From positions 1 to 40,484 of the IMG/VR virus record IMGVR_UViG_3300043444_000151: a DNA stretch of 40,484 nt; one strand, 5' to 3'. The position numbers and the translations under genes were made by a program. Each line of letters starts with the position of its first letter. Position 1 is the first letter of the stretch. Shown piece by piece: positions 12,274 to 18,644 of this stretch. Under the pieces are notes generated by a model. It saw nothing but the letters and a program-made list of their open reading frames with translations. It ran no database searches and had not been told where the DNA came from. The DNA is from a virus.

Positions 12274-12973
12274 GGATTTTCCAGATCCTGTTAAAGTATT
12301 GGATGAAGGATATGTACGTTTGGTTGATACCCTTGGGGATGACCTATCTATTGTTAACGCTGCACGTGTATCGTACGATAAAGAGTCTACAAGCTTTGAG
12401 TCCAGGGATGAGAAGCTTATTAGTTTCCTCATTCGTGAAGGGCACACGTCGCCATTCCGCCATGCTGCACTCACGTTCGAGGTATACGCACCGCTATTCG
12501 TTGCACGACAATGGTGGAAGTATGCAGTAGCATCTACCCACGTAGACGACCAGAATGGTTGGAACGAGTCAAGTCGTCGTTACATCACAGAGCATGAGCA
12601 ATTCTATGTACCGTTGCCAGATAAGTGGCGTAGCAAGCCTGAGAACAGCAAGCAGGGTAGTGGTGAGCCAATCGATCCAGAGGTTGGTTATATGCACTTT
12701 GAGCGTCTAATCAAGACAATCGAAGCTGGTACACGAATGTATCACGATGCTATGAATGATGGTGTTGCACCAGAGCTAGCACGTCTATTCCTGCCTGCAT
12801 ATGGAATGTATGTTCGCTGGCGTTGGACTGTATCGCTACAAGGCGTTATGACATTTCTTGACCAGCGACTAGAGCATGATGCACAGTGGGAGATTCAGGA
12901 GTATGCCAAGGCTGTTAGAGATCTGTCACAGCAGGCATTTCCAGAGACATTCCGAGTGGTAGGTTCTCTATAA
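12257..12973 (+). CDS. thyX: ThyX flavin-dependent thymidylate synthase, 238 aa
   Basis: Residues 60-110 (REGHTSPFRHAALTFEVYAP, then NESSRRYI) and the C-terminal WRWTVSLQGVMTFLDQRL match ThyX, which makes dTMP from dUMP using FAD and folate. The canonical RHR of the RHRx7S signature is replaced by KYA within QWWKYA (85-90), and about seven extra residues precede NESSRRY (103-109). Likely still ThyX, but the altered motif may affect dUMP binding. In an operon with groES and a dNMP kinase-like gene. Confidence 0.85.
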   Translation: MTMIIKDFPDPVKVLDEGYVRLVDTLGDDLSIVNAARVSYDKESTSFESRDEKLISFLIREGHTSPFRHAALTFEVYAPLFVARQWWKYAVASTHVDDQNGWNESSRRYITEHEQFYVPLPDKWRSKPENSKQGSGEPIDPEVGYMHFERLIKTIEAGTRMYHDAMNDGVAPELARLFLPAYGMYVRWRWTVSLQGVMTFLDQRLEHDAQWEIQEYAKAVRDLSQQAFPETFRVVGSL

Positions 12974-13512
12974 TGATTATTGGTCTTAGTGGATATGCTC
13001 AGGTAGGCAAAGATACGATTGCTAACTATCTTGTTGAGCAGTACGGATATCGCAGAGTAGCCTTTGCAGATCCAATTCGTCAGGCATTGTACAAGCTTAA
13101 TCCTAAGATTGACATTGCTGACATGATTGGTGTTCCAATTGCTACCGCTGTAGATGGCCTTGGATGGGAAAGCGTCAAGGTTGATAGCGAGGATGCAAGA
13201 CAGCTATTACAGCGAATGGGTACTGAGGTTGGCAGAAACATTTTTGGTTCTGACTTCTGGGTATACCAGGCATTCAATGGCGTGTCTGCTGACGACAAGG
13301 TAGTCTTTACAGACGTTAGGTTCCAGAATGAGGCTGACCACATCAAGTCATACTATGGGCAGGTGTGGAGAGTAAACAAACTAAATCATGGACCAGTTAA
13401 CGGACATGCTTCTGAGACTGCCTTAGATAGCTATAACTTTGATTGGAGCATTCCAAACTATGGGACAAAGGAAGACCTATTCTCAATCATCGACTCTATA
13501 ATGGCTAGCTAG
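12973..13512 (+). CDS. Deoxynucleoside monophosphate kinase-like P-loop protein, 179 aa
   Basis: GLSGYAQVGKDT (residues 4-15) is a Walker A loop, and FADPIRQALYKLNP plus RQLLQRMGTEVGRNIFGSDFWV are typical of phage dNMP kinases (T4 gp1-like). It would convert dNMPs, including ThyX-made dTMP, to dNDPs. Its start shares one base with the thyX stop. Confidence 0.8.
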   Translation: MIIGLSGYAQVGKDTIANYLVEQYGYRRVAFADPIRQALYKLNPKIDIADMIGVPIATAVDGLGWESVKVDSEDARQLLQRMGTEVGRNIFGSDFWVYQAFNGVSADDKVVFTDVRFQNEADHIKSYYGQVWRVNKLNHGPVNGHASETALDSYNFDWSIPNYGTKEDLFSIIDSIMAS

Positions 13513-13517
13513 TCATT

Positions 13518-13594
13518 GGGGTGATAGCTCAGCAGGTTAGAGCAGCGGACTCATAATCCGTCGGTCCTGGGTTCAAGTCCCAGTCACCCCACCA
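13518..13594 (+). tRNA. tRNA-Met (CAT), CCA encoded
   Basis: Seven-pair acceptor GGGGTGA/TCACCCC, D-arm, anticodon loop CTCATAA and T-loop GTTCAAG are all present, with A-CCA encoded at 13591-13594. The CAT anticodon fits elongator Met; a lysidine-modified Ile2 tRNA cannot be excluded from sequence alone. Confidence 0.85.
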
Positions 13595-13595
13595 A

Positions 13596-13671
13596 CCCTC
13601 CATAGCTCAGTGGATAGAGCAAGAGCCTTCTAATCTCTTGGTCGTAGGTTCGATTCCTACTGGGGGGACCA
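13596..13671 (+). tRNA. tRNA-Arg (TCT), CCA encoded
   Basis: Acceptor CCCTCCA/TGGGGGG, anticodon loop CTTCTAA (TCT, reads AGA) and T-loop GTTCGAT, with encoded ACCA at the end. One anticodon-stem pair next to the loop is mismatched. It sits one base after the Met tRNA. AGA is rare in GC-rich actinobacteria but useful to an AT-rich phage. Confidence 0.85.
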
Positions 13672-13672
13672 C

Positions 13673-13873
13673 TTACTCGGCAAGCTTTTCGTATGCCCAA
13701 CCCAAAACAGAAGACGCTATCTGATCGTTGTCAGCATCCTTTTCTATAATAAGATTACGAAGCTTAGTAAATATCCTTATTCTTTCTTGTGCCTGGATTA
13801 TTTCTATAGTATCACTACCAATATAGTCAGATAGTAGCGATACTGCTTTGTCTATTTCTTCGGGGTACTCCAT
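13673..13873 (-). CDS. Small acidic helical protein, 66 aa
   Basis: All-helical, acidic (EEIDKAVSLLSDYIGSD, then IRIFTKLRNLIIEKDADND). ATG 13873 is six bases after a minus-strand TATAAT, predicting a leaderless transcript, and its stop lies two bases from the Arg tRNA. Function unknown. Confidence 0.65.
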   Translation of the reverse strand: MEYPEEIDKAVSLLSDYIGSDTIEIIQAQERIRIFTKLRNLIIEKDADNDQIASSVLGWAYEKLAE

Positions 13874-13879
13874 TGTTTA

Positions 13880-13885
13880 ATTATA
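13880..13885 (-). promoter_or_regulatory. -10 box TATAAT before ATG 13873
   Basis: Minus-strand TATAAT (13885-13880), then TAAACA and ATG. The 15 bases TATAATTAAACAATG are identical at the leftward gene starting at 9207. No strong -35 is visible. Confidence 0.6.
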
Positions 13886-13904
13886 ATGGACATTAATAAC
13901 CAGT

Positions 13905-13910
13905 TATAAT
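13905..13910 (+). promoter_or_regulatory. -10 box TATAAT before the HNH gene
   Basis: TATAAT 13905-13910 lies eight bases before ATG 13919, so a leaderless or near-leaderless HNH transcript is predicted. It faces away from the divergent -10 at 13880-13885. Confidence 0.55.
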
Positions 13911-13918
13911 AGTTGTAT

Positions 13919-14194
13919 ATGGTGAAATCAGCAAAGCACCGTAAAGCTATGGCTGCGGTACTAGAAGAGCTACATCTCTATAAAGAGAAGAAAGGCTGTG
14001 CTGACTGCCGTCAACATTTTCCACACTACGTCCTAGAGTTTGACCACATGCCTGGATTCCAAAAGATTGACGTTGTCTATCGTGTTCTAAGAAACTACGG
14101 AGAAGAGATGGCTTGGAAAGAAGTTGCTAAGTGCGAAGTGGTCTGCTCCAACTGTCACAAGATCAGAACTTATGAAAGAGAACAGTACGAATAG
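13919..14194 (+). CDS. HNH endonuclease-like protein, 91 aa
   Basis: GCADC, LEFDHMPGFQK and CEVVCSNCHKIRTYER form an HNH nuclease fold with two CxxC zinc knuckles and the DH active-site pair. Such free-standing HNH proteins can be homing or packaging nucleases. ATG 13919 is chosen because it lies just after the -10; an in-frame TTG at 13913 is also possible. Confidence 0.8.
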   Translation: MVKSAKHRKAMAAVLEELHLYKEKKGCADCRQHFPHYVLEFDHMPGFQKIDVVYRVLRNYGEEMAWKEVAKCEVVCSNCHKIRTYEREQYE

Positions 14195-14336
14195 CCTAGA
14201 GGATCAAATACGAGAGGTATTGTTTGATCTTGGTAAAGACATTAAGATTCATAAAGTTGATAATGTCAATATGATTATAGAAATTGATTACGAGAAATAC
14301 GTTGAAAAGCTTAAATCAATTCTAGGGGGGGTATAA
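14172..14336 (+). CDS. Small hypothetical protein, 54 aa
   Basis: Begins inside the end of the HNH gene (23-base overlap). Helix then strand layout (LEDQIREVLFDLGKDIKIHKVDNVNMIIEIDYE). No strong ribosome site, so coupling to HNH translation is likely. Function unknown; it ends at a bidirectional hairpin. Confidence 0.5.
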   Translation: MKENSTNSLEDQIREVLFDLGKDIKIHKVDNVNMIIEIDYEKYVEKLKSILGGV

Positions 14337-14345
14337 TGATACCCC
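14328..14345. terminator. Bidirectional hairpin between convergent genes
   Basis: GGGGTAT (14328-14334) and ATACCCC (14339-14345) with an AATG loop lie exactly between the rightward gene ending at 14336 and the leftward gene ending at 14354. A related GATACCCCCGAAAGTTA sequence follows the leftward gene ending at 4498. Confidence 0.6.
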
Positions 14346-14353
14346 TGAAAGTT

Positions 14354-15472
14354 TTACTTCCCTCTAAGCGTCTTCAGCTTGTGTGCAACAACGGTATCTG
14401 TGGGCTTTCCATCACGATATAGACGGATAACTGCAGCTGGATCTTCTGGTGTTCCAGTTACCGTAACTTCTGTTCCTGGTACTTTATAGCTACCATCACG
14501 AATAATCCTAGTAATCTTACCTTCAGCTCTACCGCCAGACGAATTCCAAGATACCATAGAGCCAACGCCAACAGACTTAAAGATGTCTACTGGCTGAGCT
14601 TTTGTCCAGTCTTTACCAAAATCAGCAAACAATGCCTTGTCCTTCATTCTGTTAACAATAGCACGAGACCAGGAGAATCCTGCATCTCCACCCCAAGCAT
14701 CCCACATGATTCTACCATTTGATGGGTTGCTTGTGTTATAAAAATCTTTACCCTTTTTGTCTACTTCATGGCGAGAAAAGAATGAGTACATACGCTTAAC
14801 AGTGCTTAGAGACATAGATCTTCCAGCTACGATATCCGTTGCTCTACCCCAGCCAACTGCCGTGCCAGCACCAGTAGCCTTGCCTTCTTCTTTCCACTTC
14901 AAAGCACGACGTGCTGCAGCCTTCATGCCAGAGGTTGGAGTGTAGCTGTCAGCTTTAAGCATCATCTCCATGCTATCATCCGCATCGTTCTCGATAGAAA
15001 TGTTTGGTCGATCGATAGGTTTGACATCAGACATAAGAGCACCAATAGAATAAGGTGTGTAATAGTACACTCCATCATCCTCTTCAAGAAGTCTTAGGGC
15101 TACCGCTGGATTCTCTGGTGTAGAGTTTACTGAATAAGGGTTGCCTGGTTCTCCATAAGTGCCACCTTCACGCATAACGTGCTCCACCTGACCAACAACG
15201 GCACCTTCAGATGTCATTGCAATAACAAAATCACCTTCAGTTATCTCTCTCTTGCTCACCTTTGGCCATTCTTCTGGATTTTTGATGCCAACACCACCAC
15301 CAGAGGTAACCATGTCTTTTTCATCGATGTTACCTTCCGACTGGTTGATAGCATAAATCTGGTTAGCAGCTTCTTCAGCTGTATTGTGGCAACCCATTAC
15401 GGTTCCATCATCTTTTACCGCAGGGTAGCCTGAGCAACCGTATGATCCTTTTTCTCCGACGTGATATGGCAT
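14354..15472 (-). CDS. Phage protein with two Tudor-like repeats around an SFFxRHE domain, 372 aa
   Basis: Residues 1-40 (MPYHVGEKGSYGCSGYPAVK, MGCHNTAEEA) match an N-terminal module seen in phage proteins. Two related beta domains (GDFVIAMTSEGAVVGQVEHV..., and GSMVSWNSSGGRAEGKITRI...), both with a TPE(N/D)PA(V/A) motif, resemble DUF2945/Tudor domains. Between them is a helical domain with RMYSFFSRHEVD and MWDAWGGDAGFSW, often found in capsid or maturation-protease polypeptides. The frame opens at 15502, but ATG 15472 is six bases after TATAAT and fits the family start. Function unknown, possibly virion-related. Confidence 0.7.
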   Translation of the reverse strand: MPYHVGEKGSYGCSGYPAVKDDGTVMGCHNTAEEAANQIYAINQSEGNIDEKDMVTSGGGVGIKNPEEWPKVSKREITEGDFVIAMTSEGAVVGQVEHVMREGGTYGEPGNPYSVNSTPENPAVALRLLEEDDGVYYYTPYSIGALMSDVKPIDRPNISIENDADDSMEMMLKADSYTPTSGMKAAARRALKWKEEGKATGAGTAVGWGRATDIVAGRSMSLSTVKRMYSFFSRHEVDKKGKDFYNTSNPSNGRIMWDAWGGDAGFSWSRAIVNRMKDKALFADFGKDWTKAQPVDIFKSVGVGSMVSWNSSGGRAEGKITRIIRDGSYKVPGTEVTVTGTPEDPAAVIRLYRDGKPTDTVVAHKLKTLRGK

Positions 15473-15478
15473 ACATAC

Positions 15479-15487
15479 ATTATAGCA
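15479..15487 (-). promoter_or_regulatory. Extended -10 promoter TGCTATAAT (leaderless)
   Basis: Minus-strand TGCTATAAT (15487-15479) ends six bases before ATG 15472 and sets that start. It is eight bases downstream, in reading direction, of a long hairpin. Confidence 0.65.
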
Positions 15488-15494
15488 TGAGAAA

Positions 15495-15582
15495 TCCCCC
15501 ACACAGCAACCATTGGCGTTGCCCAGCTAAAAATGGTAACTAATCATCCTAAGATAACGGCAACCTTGCCCTGTGTGGGGGA
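15495..15582 (-). ncRNA. 88-base structured element with a 12-bp closing stem
   Basis: TCCCCCACACAG pairs perfectly with CTGTGTGGGGGA at the two ends; inner repeats GTTGCC (15518-15523) and GGCAAC (15559-15564) can pair. It lies between hsp20 and the next gene. The lack of a T-run makes a simple terminator unlikely; a small RNA, processing site or riboregulator is possible. Confidence 0.45.
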
Positions 15583-15597
15583 CTATCTAATTATACA

Positions 15598-16020
15598 CTA
15601 ATTAATAGTGATTGTTTTTGGCTTCTTTTCTTCTGGTACCTTCTTGGTTAGACCAACTGACAGAATACCGTCTTCAATACCTGCCCAGTCTACCTCAAAG
15701 TATTCTGGTAGGGTAAAAGAACGGCTGAACTTTCGTGCAGCAATTCCCTTGTAGATATAGCCAGCACCGTCCTCAAACTGAGGATCTGGAGCCTGCCCTG
15801 TGATCTTGAGAACACCATTGTCAACAACAATGTCGATGCCCTCTTTCTTGAATCCAGCTACTGCAAACTGCAGGCTATACTCATTATCATTAAACTTGAT
15901 AAGGTTGTATGGTGGATAGTTAGCGGTGTGTGTTGTGGCAAATACCTTCTCAAATTCCTGAGCAAGGTTGCCGAATGGGAAGAGGTCTCTTCCCTGATGT
16001 GGTGTACGTGTGTATACCAT
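15598..16020 (-). CDS. Hsp20-family small heat-shock protein, 140 aa
   Basis: After a short N-terminal arm (PFGNLAQEFEKVF), residues about 40-135 form an alpha-crystallin domain: YNLIKFNDNEYSLQFAVAGF, VVDNGVLKITGQ, GIAARKFSRSFTLPEYFEV, GILSVGLTKKVPEEKKPKTI. Hsp20 proteins hold unfolded proteins; phages carry them for virion assembly or stress. AAGGAG nine bases before ATG 16020 decides the start over an in-frame ATG at 16029. Confidence 0.9.
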   Translation of the reverse strand: MVYTRTPHQGRDLFPFGNLAQEFEKVFATTHTANYPPYNLIKFNDNEYSLQFAVAGFKKEGIDIVVDNGVLKITGQAPDPQFEDGAGYIYKGIAARKFSRSFTLPEYFEVDWAGIEDGILSVGLTKKVPEEKKPKTITIN

Positions 16021-16076
16021 GTATATCATCTCCTTATATTAAGCGAGTTAATTGCCCCCAAATGGCAGGCATATAT

Positions 16077-16105
16077 ATTATAGCAAAAGAAAAGACGGAC
16101 CGCAA
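16077..16105 (-). promoter_or_regulatory. Promoter TTGCGG-17-TATAAT for hsp20, overlapping a terminator
   Basis: Minus-strand TTGCGG (16105-16100) and TATAAT (16082-16077). The -35 lies in the 3' arm of the terminator hairpin of the upstream gene and the terminator's T-tract is the spacer. Confidence 0.6.
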
Positions 16106-16115
16106 CTGCGATCCG
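16094..16115 (-). terminator. Intrinsic terminator of the 16449 gene
   Basis: On the minus strand CGGATCGCA-GT-TGCGGTCCG forms a hairpin with one mismatch, followed by the T-rich TCTTTTCTTTT. It lies 17 bases after the stop codon. Confidence 0.7.
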
Positions 16116-16131
16116 CCTATTTCTGTTTAAC

Positions 16132-16449
16132 TTACTTTGTGCTCTTACGGGGAGGAGCCTTCTTTACTGCTGGCTTTGCAGCCTCTGCAGCTGCAGCCTC
16201 CTGGAGCTTCTTAGTAACACTGTTAGCTGCTACCTGTGCAATTAGACCAAAAGCTGGATCGCTCTTGTTTACGTATCTTAGCAGTGTTGGTACAGCTGAT
16301 GCCCACAGAGCATTAGCAACTAGCAACCACTCACCAGCTCCAAAGTCAATTGGAGATGCGATGCCTGAGCTTCCCATTACAATCGTAATGGCACCAAGTA
16401 CAGCTCCTAGCAGGTTTCTAAGATATGATTCAATCATTGCCTTATTCAT
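16132..16449 (-). CDS. Membrane protein with Ala/Lys-rich tail, holin-like, 105 aa
   Basis: Two hydrophobic segments (YLRNLLGAVLGAITIVMGSSGIA and WLLVANALWASAVPTLLRYV) are followed by an Ala-rich helix and a basic tail (KPAVKKAPPRKSTK). Size and layout fit a class II holin or accessory membrane protein, but a better holin candidate is at 27781. Directly downstream of the XapX-like gene. Confidence 0.65.
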   Translation of the reverse strand: MNKAMIESYLRNLLGAVLGAITIVMGSSGIASPIDFGAGEWLLVANALWASAVPTLLRYVNKSDPAFGLIAQVAANSVTKKLQEAAAAEAAKPAVKKAPPRKSTK

Positions 16450-16465
16450 ATTGTTTTCCTTCTGG

Positions 16466-16624
16466 CTAACCGAATAGCCTTGTTATCAAAGCGTAGCCAG
16501 CCCATAGACCGACTATGCCTGCAACACCAGCAAATACTGGTGGTGCTGGTACTGGGAGCTTTAGTAGTGCGAATAACACTCCTGCGACTCCTCCAGTTAA
16601 TACCGAAAGAATTGTCTCTCTCAT
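16466..16624 (-). CDS. XapX-domain small membrane protein, 52 aa
   Basis: GGVAGVLFALLKLPVPAPPVFAG and GIVGLWAGYAL fit the XapX (DUF1427) pattern: two membrane helices with a PxPAPP motif between them. ATG 16624 overlaps the upstream stop (ATGA), which supports it as a gene. Role unknown in any organism; here it sits in a cluster of membrane proteins. Confidence 0.75.
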   Translation of the reverse strand: MRETILSVLTGGVAGVLFALLKLPVPAPPVFAGVAGIVGLWAGYALITRLFG

Positions 16625-17004
16625 TTACCCTCGTCCTTCGGTAGATGGTCTAGCAATGCTTGGTAGGCTGCATCGATTTTTTCATCTATGCCTTCTTCCA
16701 TAGCAATGCTAAGATCTTTAATAGTCTCCTGTACGTCTTCAATGTACTTAAACGCCCAAGCTCTTGAGTCAGATAGGAACTTTACAAATCCATCAGACTC
16801 TTGTAGGTTTAGGTTCTCGTACTCCTGACTAAGCTTAGCAAGAGAGTCTTGCAGTATGACATTGTCAAGAGTTAGCTGGACAACGTTGGCAGCAATCTTT
16901 TTTGACCTGATTACCAACCTAACATTGAGAACAGCCAGAACTCCAACCAGCACAATGAGAGCAGATCCAATAATTACTTCTAATATAGATAGTGACTGAA
17001 TCAT
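16621..17004 (-). CDS. Membrane-anchored coiled-coil protein, 127 aa
   Basis: An N-terminal membrane helix (VIIGSALIVLVGVLAVLNVRLVI) is followed by a long amphipathic helix (NVVQLTLDNVILQDSLAKLSQEYENL) and an acidic C-terminus. The layout resembles i-spanin-like or other anchored phage accessory proteins, but no family is certain. Four-base overlaps on both sides. Confidence 0.65.
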   Translation of the reverse strand: MIQSLSILEVIIGSALIVLVGVLAVLNVRLVIRSKKIAANVVQLTLDNVILQDSLAKLSQEYENLNLQESDGFVKFLSDSRAWAFKYIEDVQETIKDLSIAMEEGIDEKIDAAYQALLDHLPKDEGK

Positions 17005-17243
17005 AATTCCTTGCCACCCTCTCGTACTAGGAGCACCATTGCACCATTGTCCTCTAGTGCCTTCTTAACACGAACCATATACTCCACAGCTCTCCTTTTG
17101 TCTTCATCGTATAGTCTCATGAACTCATGCTCACTTGCCTTTACTGTCAAAAAGTGCTCGTTATCGATAATGGTTAGGTTAAAGCCTTTTGGCCTGTGAC
17201 CATCCAAAGAGTGGAATGCCATTCTCATTGAGTCTGTATACAT
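17001..17243 (-). CDS. Small hypothetical protein, 80 aa
   Basis: Starts two bases after the WhiB-like gene's stop region and overlaps the next gene by four bases. Strand/helix pattern FNLTIIDNEHFLTVKASEHEFMRLYDEDKRRAVEYMVRVKKALED. Function unknown. Confidence 0.65.
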   Translation of the reverse strand: MYTDSMRMAFHSLDGHRPKGFNLTIIDNEHFLTVKASEHEFMRLYDEDKRRAVEYMVRVKKALEDNGAMVLLVREGGKEL

Positions 17244-17244
17244 A

Positions 17245-17565
17245 CTACTCCTTGTCCATCGTTAATAGTTTCCATGTTTCTGCCCAGTCCTTTTTAGACC
17301 TATGCCTGTTAAATTCTCTGGATATCTTGCCGTTTTCAATATAAACGCCACCCCAGACACCGTAGCCTTTCTGAGAAATACCAACAGCAAAGCATTGCCT
17401 TGCTACTGGACAGCCAGCACATAGATTGTCTATAGCTGGTCTTAAGTTTGGGTCTTCCTCATACTTGTCAAAAAATAAATCAACATCAAAGTCTTTACAG
17501 GAGGCAGAATCTTTCCATTCGTGCCTGTCCAAACTTACCTCACAAGCTTGTCTGGGATATCCCAT
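17245..17565 (-). CDS. WhiB-like iron-sulfur transcription factor, 106 aa
   Basis: Four cysteines (C23, C49, C52, C58; the CxxCx5C block is CAGCPVARQC) and the GVWGG turn (69-73) define the WhiB family, which is restricted to actinobacteria and their phages. WhiB proteins bind a 4Fe-4S cluster and the main sigma factor to change promoter use. This phage copy may redirect host transcription, for instance at the unusual phage promoters. Confidence 0.9.
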   Translation of the reverse strand: MGYPRQACEVSLDRHEWKDSASCKDFDVDLFFDKYEEDPNLRPAIDNLCAGCPVARQCFAVGISQKGYGVWGGVYIENGKISREFNRHRSKKDWAETWKLLTMDKE

Positions 17566-17744
17566 CCATTAGAGTTGATCTTAAACCTCTTTTGCGAGTA
17601 CCACTTACCTTTAACAAAGGCACCATTCTTCTGGCTCCAAGCAGTAGGGTTTGGGTAGGACTGGATTACGTCCCAGCCATCCCAGGATAGAGCCTTGTTA
17701 CGCTTAACAATTCGCTCCATTTGTTCTAGTGACTTTATGTTCAT
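17535..17744 (-). CDS. Conserved phage protein, 69 aa
   Basis: LEQMERIVKRNKALSWDGWDVI, SYPNPTAWSQKNGAFVKGKWY and SNGWDIPDKLVR form a pattern seen in actinophage proteins next to whiB. The frame opens at 17846, but AGGTG lies six bases before ATG 17744, making this the likely start. It overlaps whiB by 31 bases. Confidence 0.65.
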   Translation of the reverse strand: MNIKSLEQMERIVKRNKALSWDGWDVIQSYPNPTAWSQKNGAFVKGKWYSQKRFKINSNGWDIPDKLVR

Positions 17745-17792
17745 CATAATCACCTGTGTATTTACCTTTTGATTTGTTTTTATTTTGTTGTG

Positions 17793-17812
17793 ACTCTGCA
17801 TATCCGCAGAGT
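17793..17812. promoter_or_regulatory. Perfect hairpin in the whiB operon leader
   Basis: ACTCTGC-ATATCC-GCAGAGT, a perfect seven-base inverted repeat, lies between the promoter at 17865-17837 and ATG 17744. It may be an operator or mRNA stem; no T-run follows, so termination is unlikely. Confidence 0.5.
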
Positions 17813-17836
17813 GTGAGCTATATAAGCTCTGACTTA

Positions 17837-17865
17837 AATCTATCATATTAAATAGACTTTGTCAA
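17837..17865 (-). promoter_or_regulatory. Promoter TTGACA-17-TAGATT
   Basis: Perfect -35 TTGACA (17865-17860) and a four-of-six -10 TAGATT (17842-17837) on the minus strand. The leader would be about 90 bases, unusually long for this genome. Confidence 0.55.
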
Positions 17866-17868
17866 TAC

Positions 17869-18219
17869 TTAGTAACGATAAATTCCTACGTCGATACCCT
17901 TGGCATCAGCCAGGTCTACAAGATCAGACACAGGCTCTTTTGGCTTGCTAAAGTATGCAAAGTAATTGATTGTAGAGATGTTGTCCTTCACCCAAGTTGG
18001 TGGAATCTTAAACAGTCTAATTTTAATTCCACGCACTTTAAGGCTACGCTCAGAAATGTTTGCAAATTCTAGCCCCATAGAATTAATATTTGCAGGACCA
18101 GCTGCATAAATTAAAAACTCTTTATCGTCCGCAGGAAGATCTGACAGTGCTCTACCCATTGCTCTAAGGAAGATGTTATAGTCGTCAAAGTTTCGTGTCC
18201 CCTGAATTGCCACGATCAT
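17869..18219 (-). CDS. SLOG-like nucleotide-binding protein, 116 aa
   Basis: MIVAIQGTRNFDDYNIFLRAM followed by FLIYAAGPANINSMGLEFAN matches the Rossmann-like SLOG/YpsA-type phage proteins (GTRxF motif, then a Gly-rich loop). These bind nucleotides or their derivatives; partners are unknown. It overlaps the upstream membrane protein by 35 bases. Confidence 0.65.
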   Translation of the reverse strand: MIVAIQGTRNFDDYNIFLRAMGRALSDLPADDKEFLIYAAGPANINSMGLEFANISERSLKVRGIKIRLFKIPPTWVKDNISTINYFAYFSKPKEPVSDLVDLADAKGIDVGIYRY

Positions 18220-18625
18220 GGTTTTGCCCTTCTGTTAGTTTTTCTACAATAAAAGAAATGTTGTCTAGTTCTATTTGTGACATAGACATTGTGTCCACTG
18301 GCTTAGTAGTGTCCTGATCTATCATACCGTCAATCACGTCAGCTGTCAAGAACTTATTGTTCTGCATCCAGTATGCAACGTTATTGTGGATTACGACACG
18401 CACTGTTTGCTTTTCATTATGCTTGAATGCTTGCGTTTCTAGCTGCTCGTCTTGCTTGTTTATAATGTGCTGAAACTTGCTTAGCACTATTGAAAAAGAT
18501 CTGCTCTGTGTATATTGTGGCACAGGAATTTTAGCTGTCTTGTCCATATTAGAAATCATCCTGTTAGCAACAAAGATTGTTGCAACAGTGACCAGACATC
18601 CAATAATAAAATCCACCAGATACAC
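18185..18625 (-). CDS. Membrane-anchored hypothetical protein, 146 aa
   Basis: One N-terminal helix (LVDFIIGCLVTVATIFVANRMI) anchors a soluble, charged domain with no recognised motif (VRVVIHNNVAYWMQNNKFLTADVIDGMID). Function unknown. Confidence 0.6.
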   Translation of the reverse strand: MYLVDFIIGCLVTVATIFVANRMISNMDKTAKIPVPQYTQSRSFSIVLSKFQHIINKQDEQLETQAFKHNEKQTVRVVIHNNVAYWMQNNKFLTADVIDGMIDQDTTKPVDTMSMSQIELDNISFIVEKLTEGQNHDRGNSGDTKL

Positions 18626-18644
18626 CTCAACTATAAGTATACTA

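Noticed and set aside
13596-13671. tRNA genes as a phage attachment site
   Set aside because: No integrase or excisionase gene is seen in the window, so there is no support for integration.
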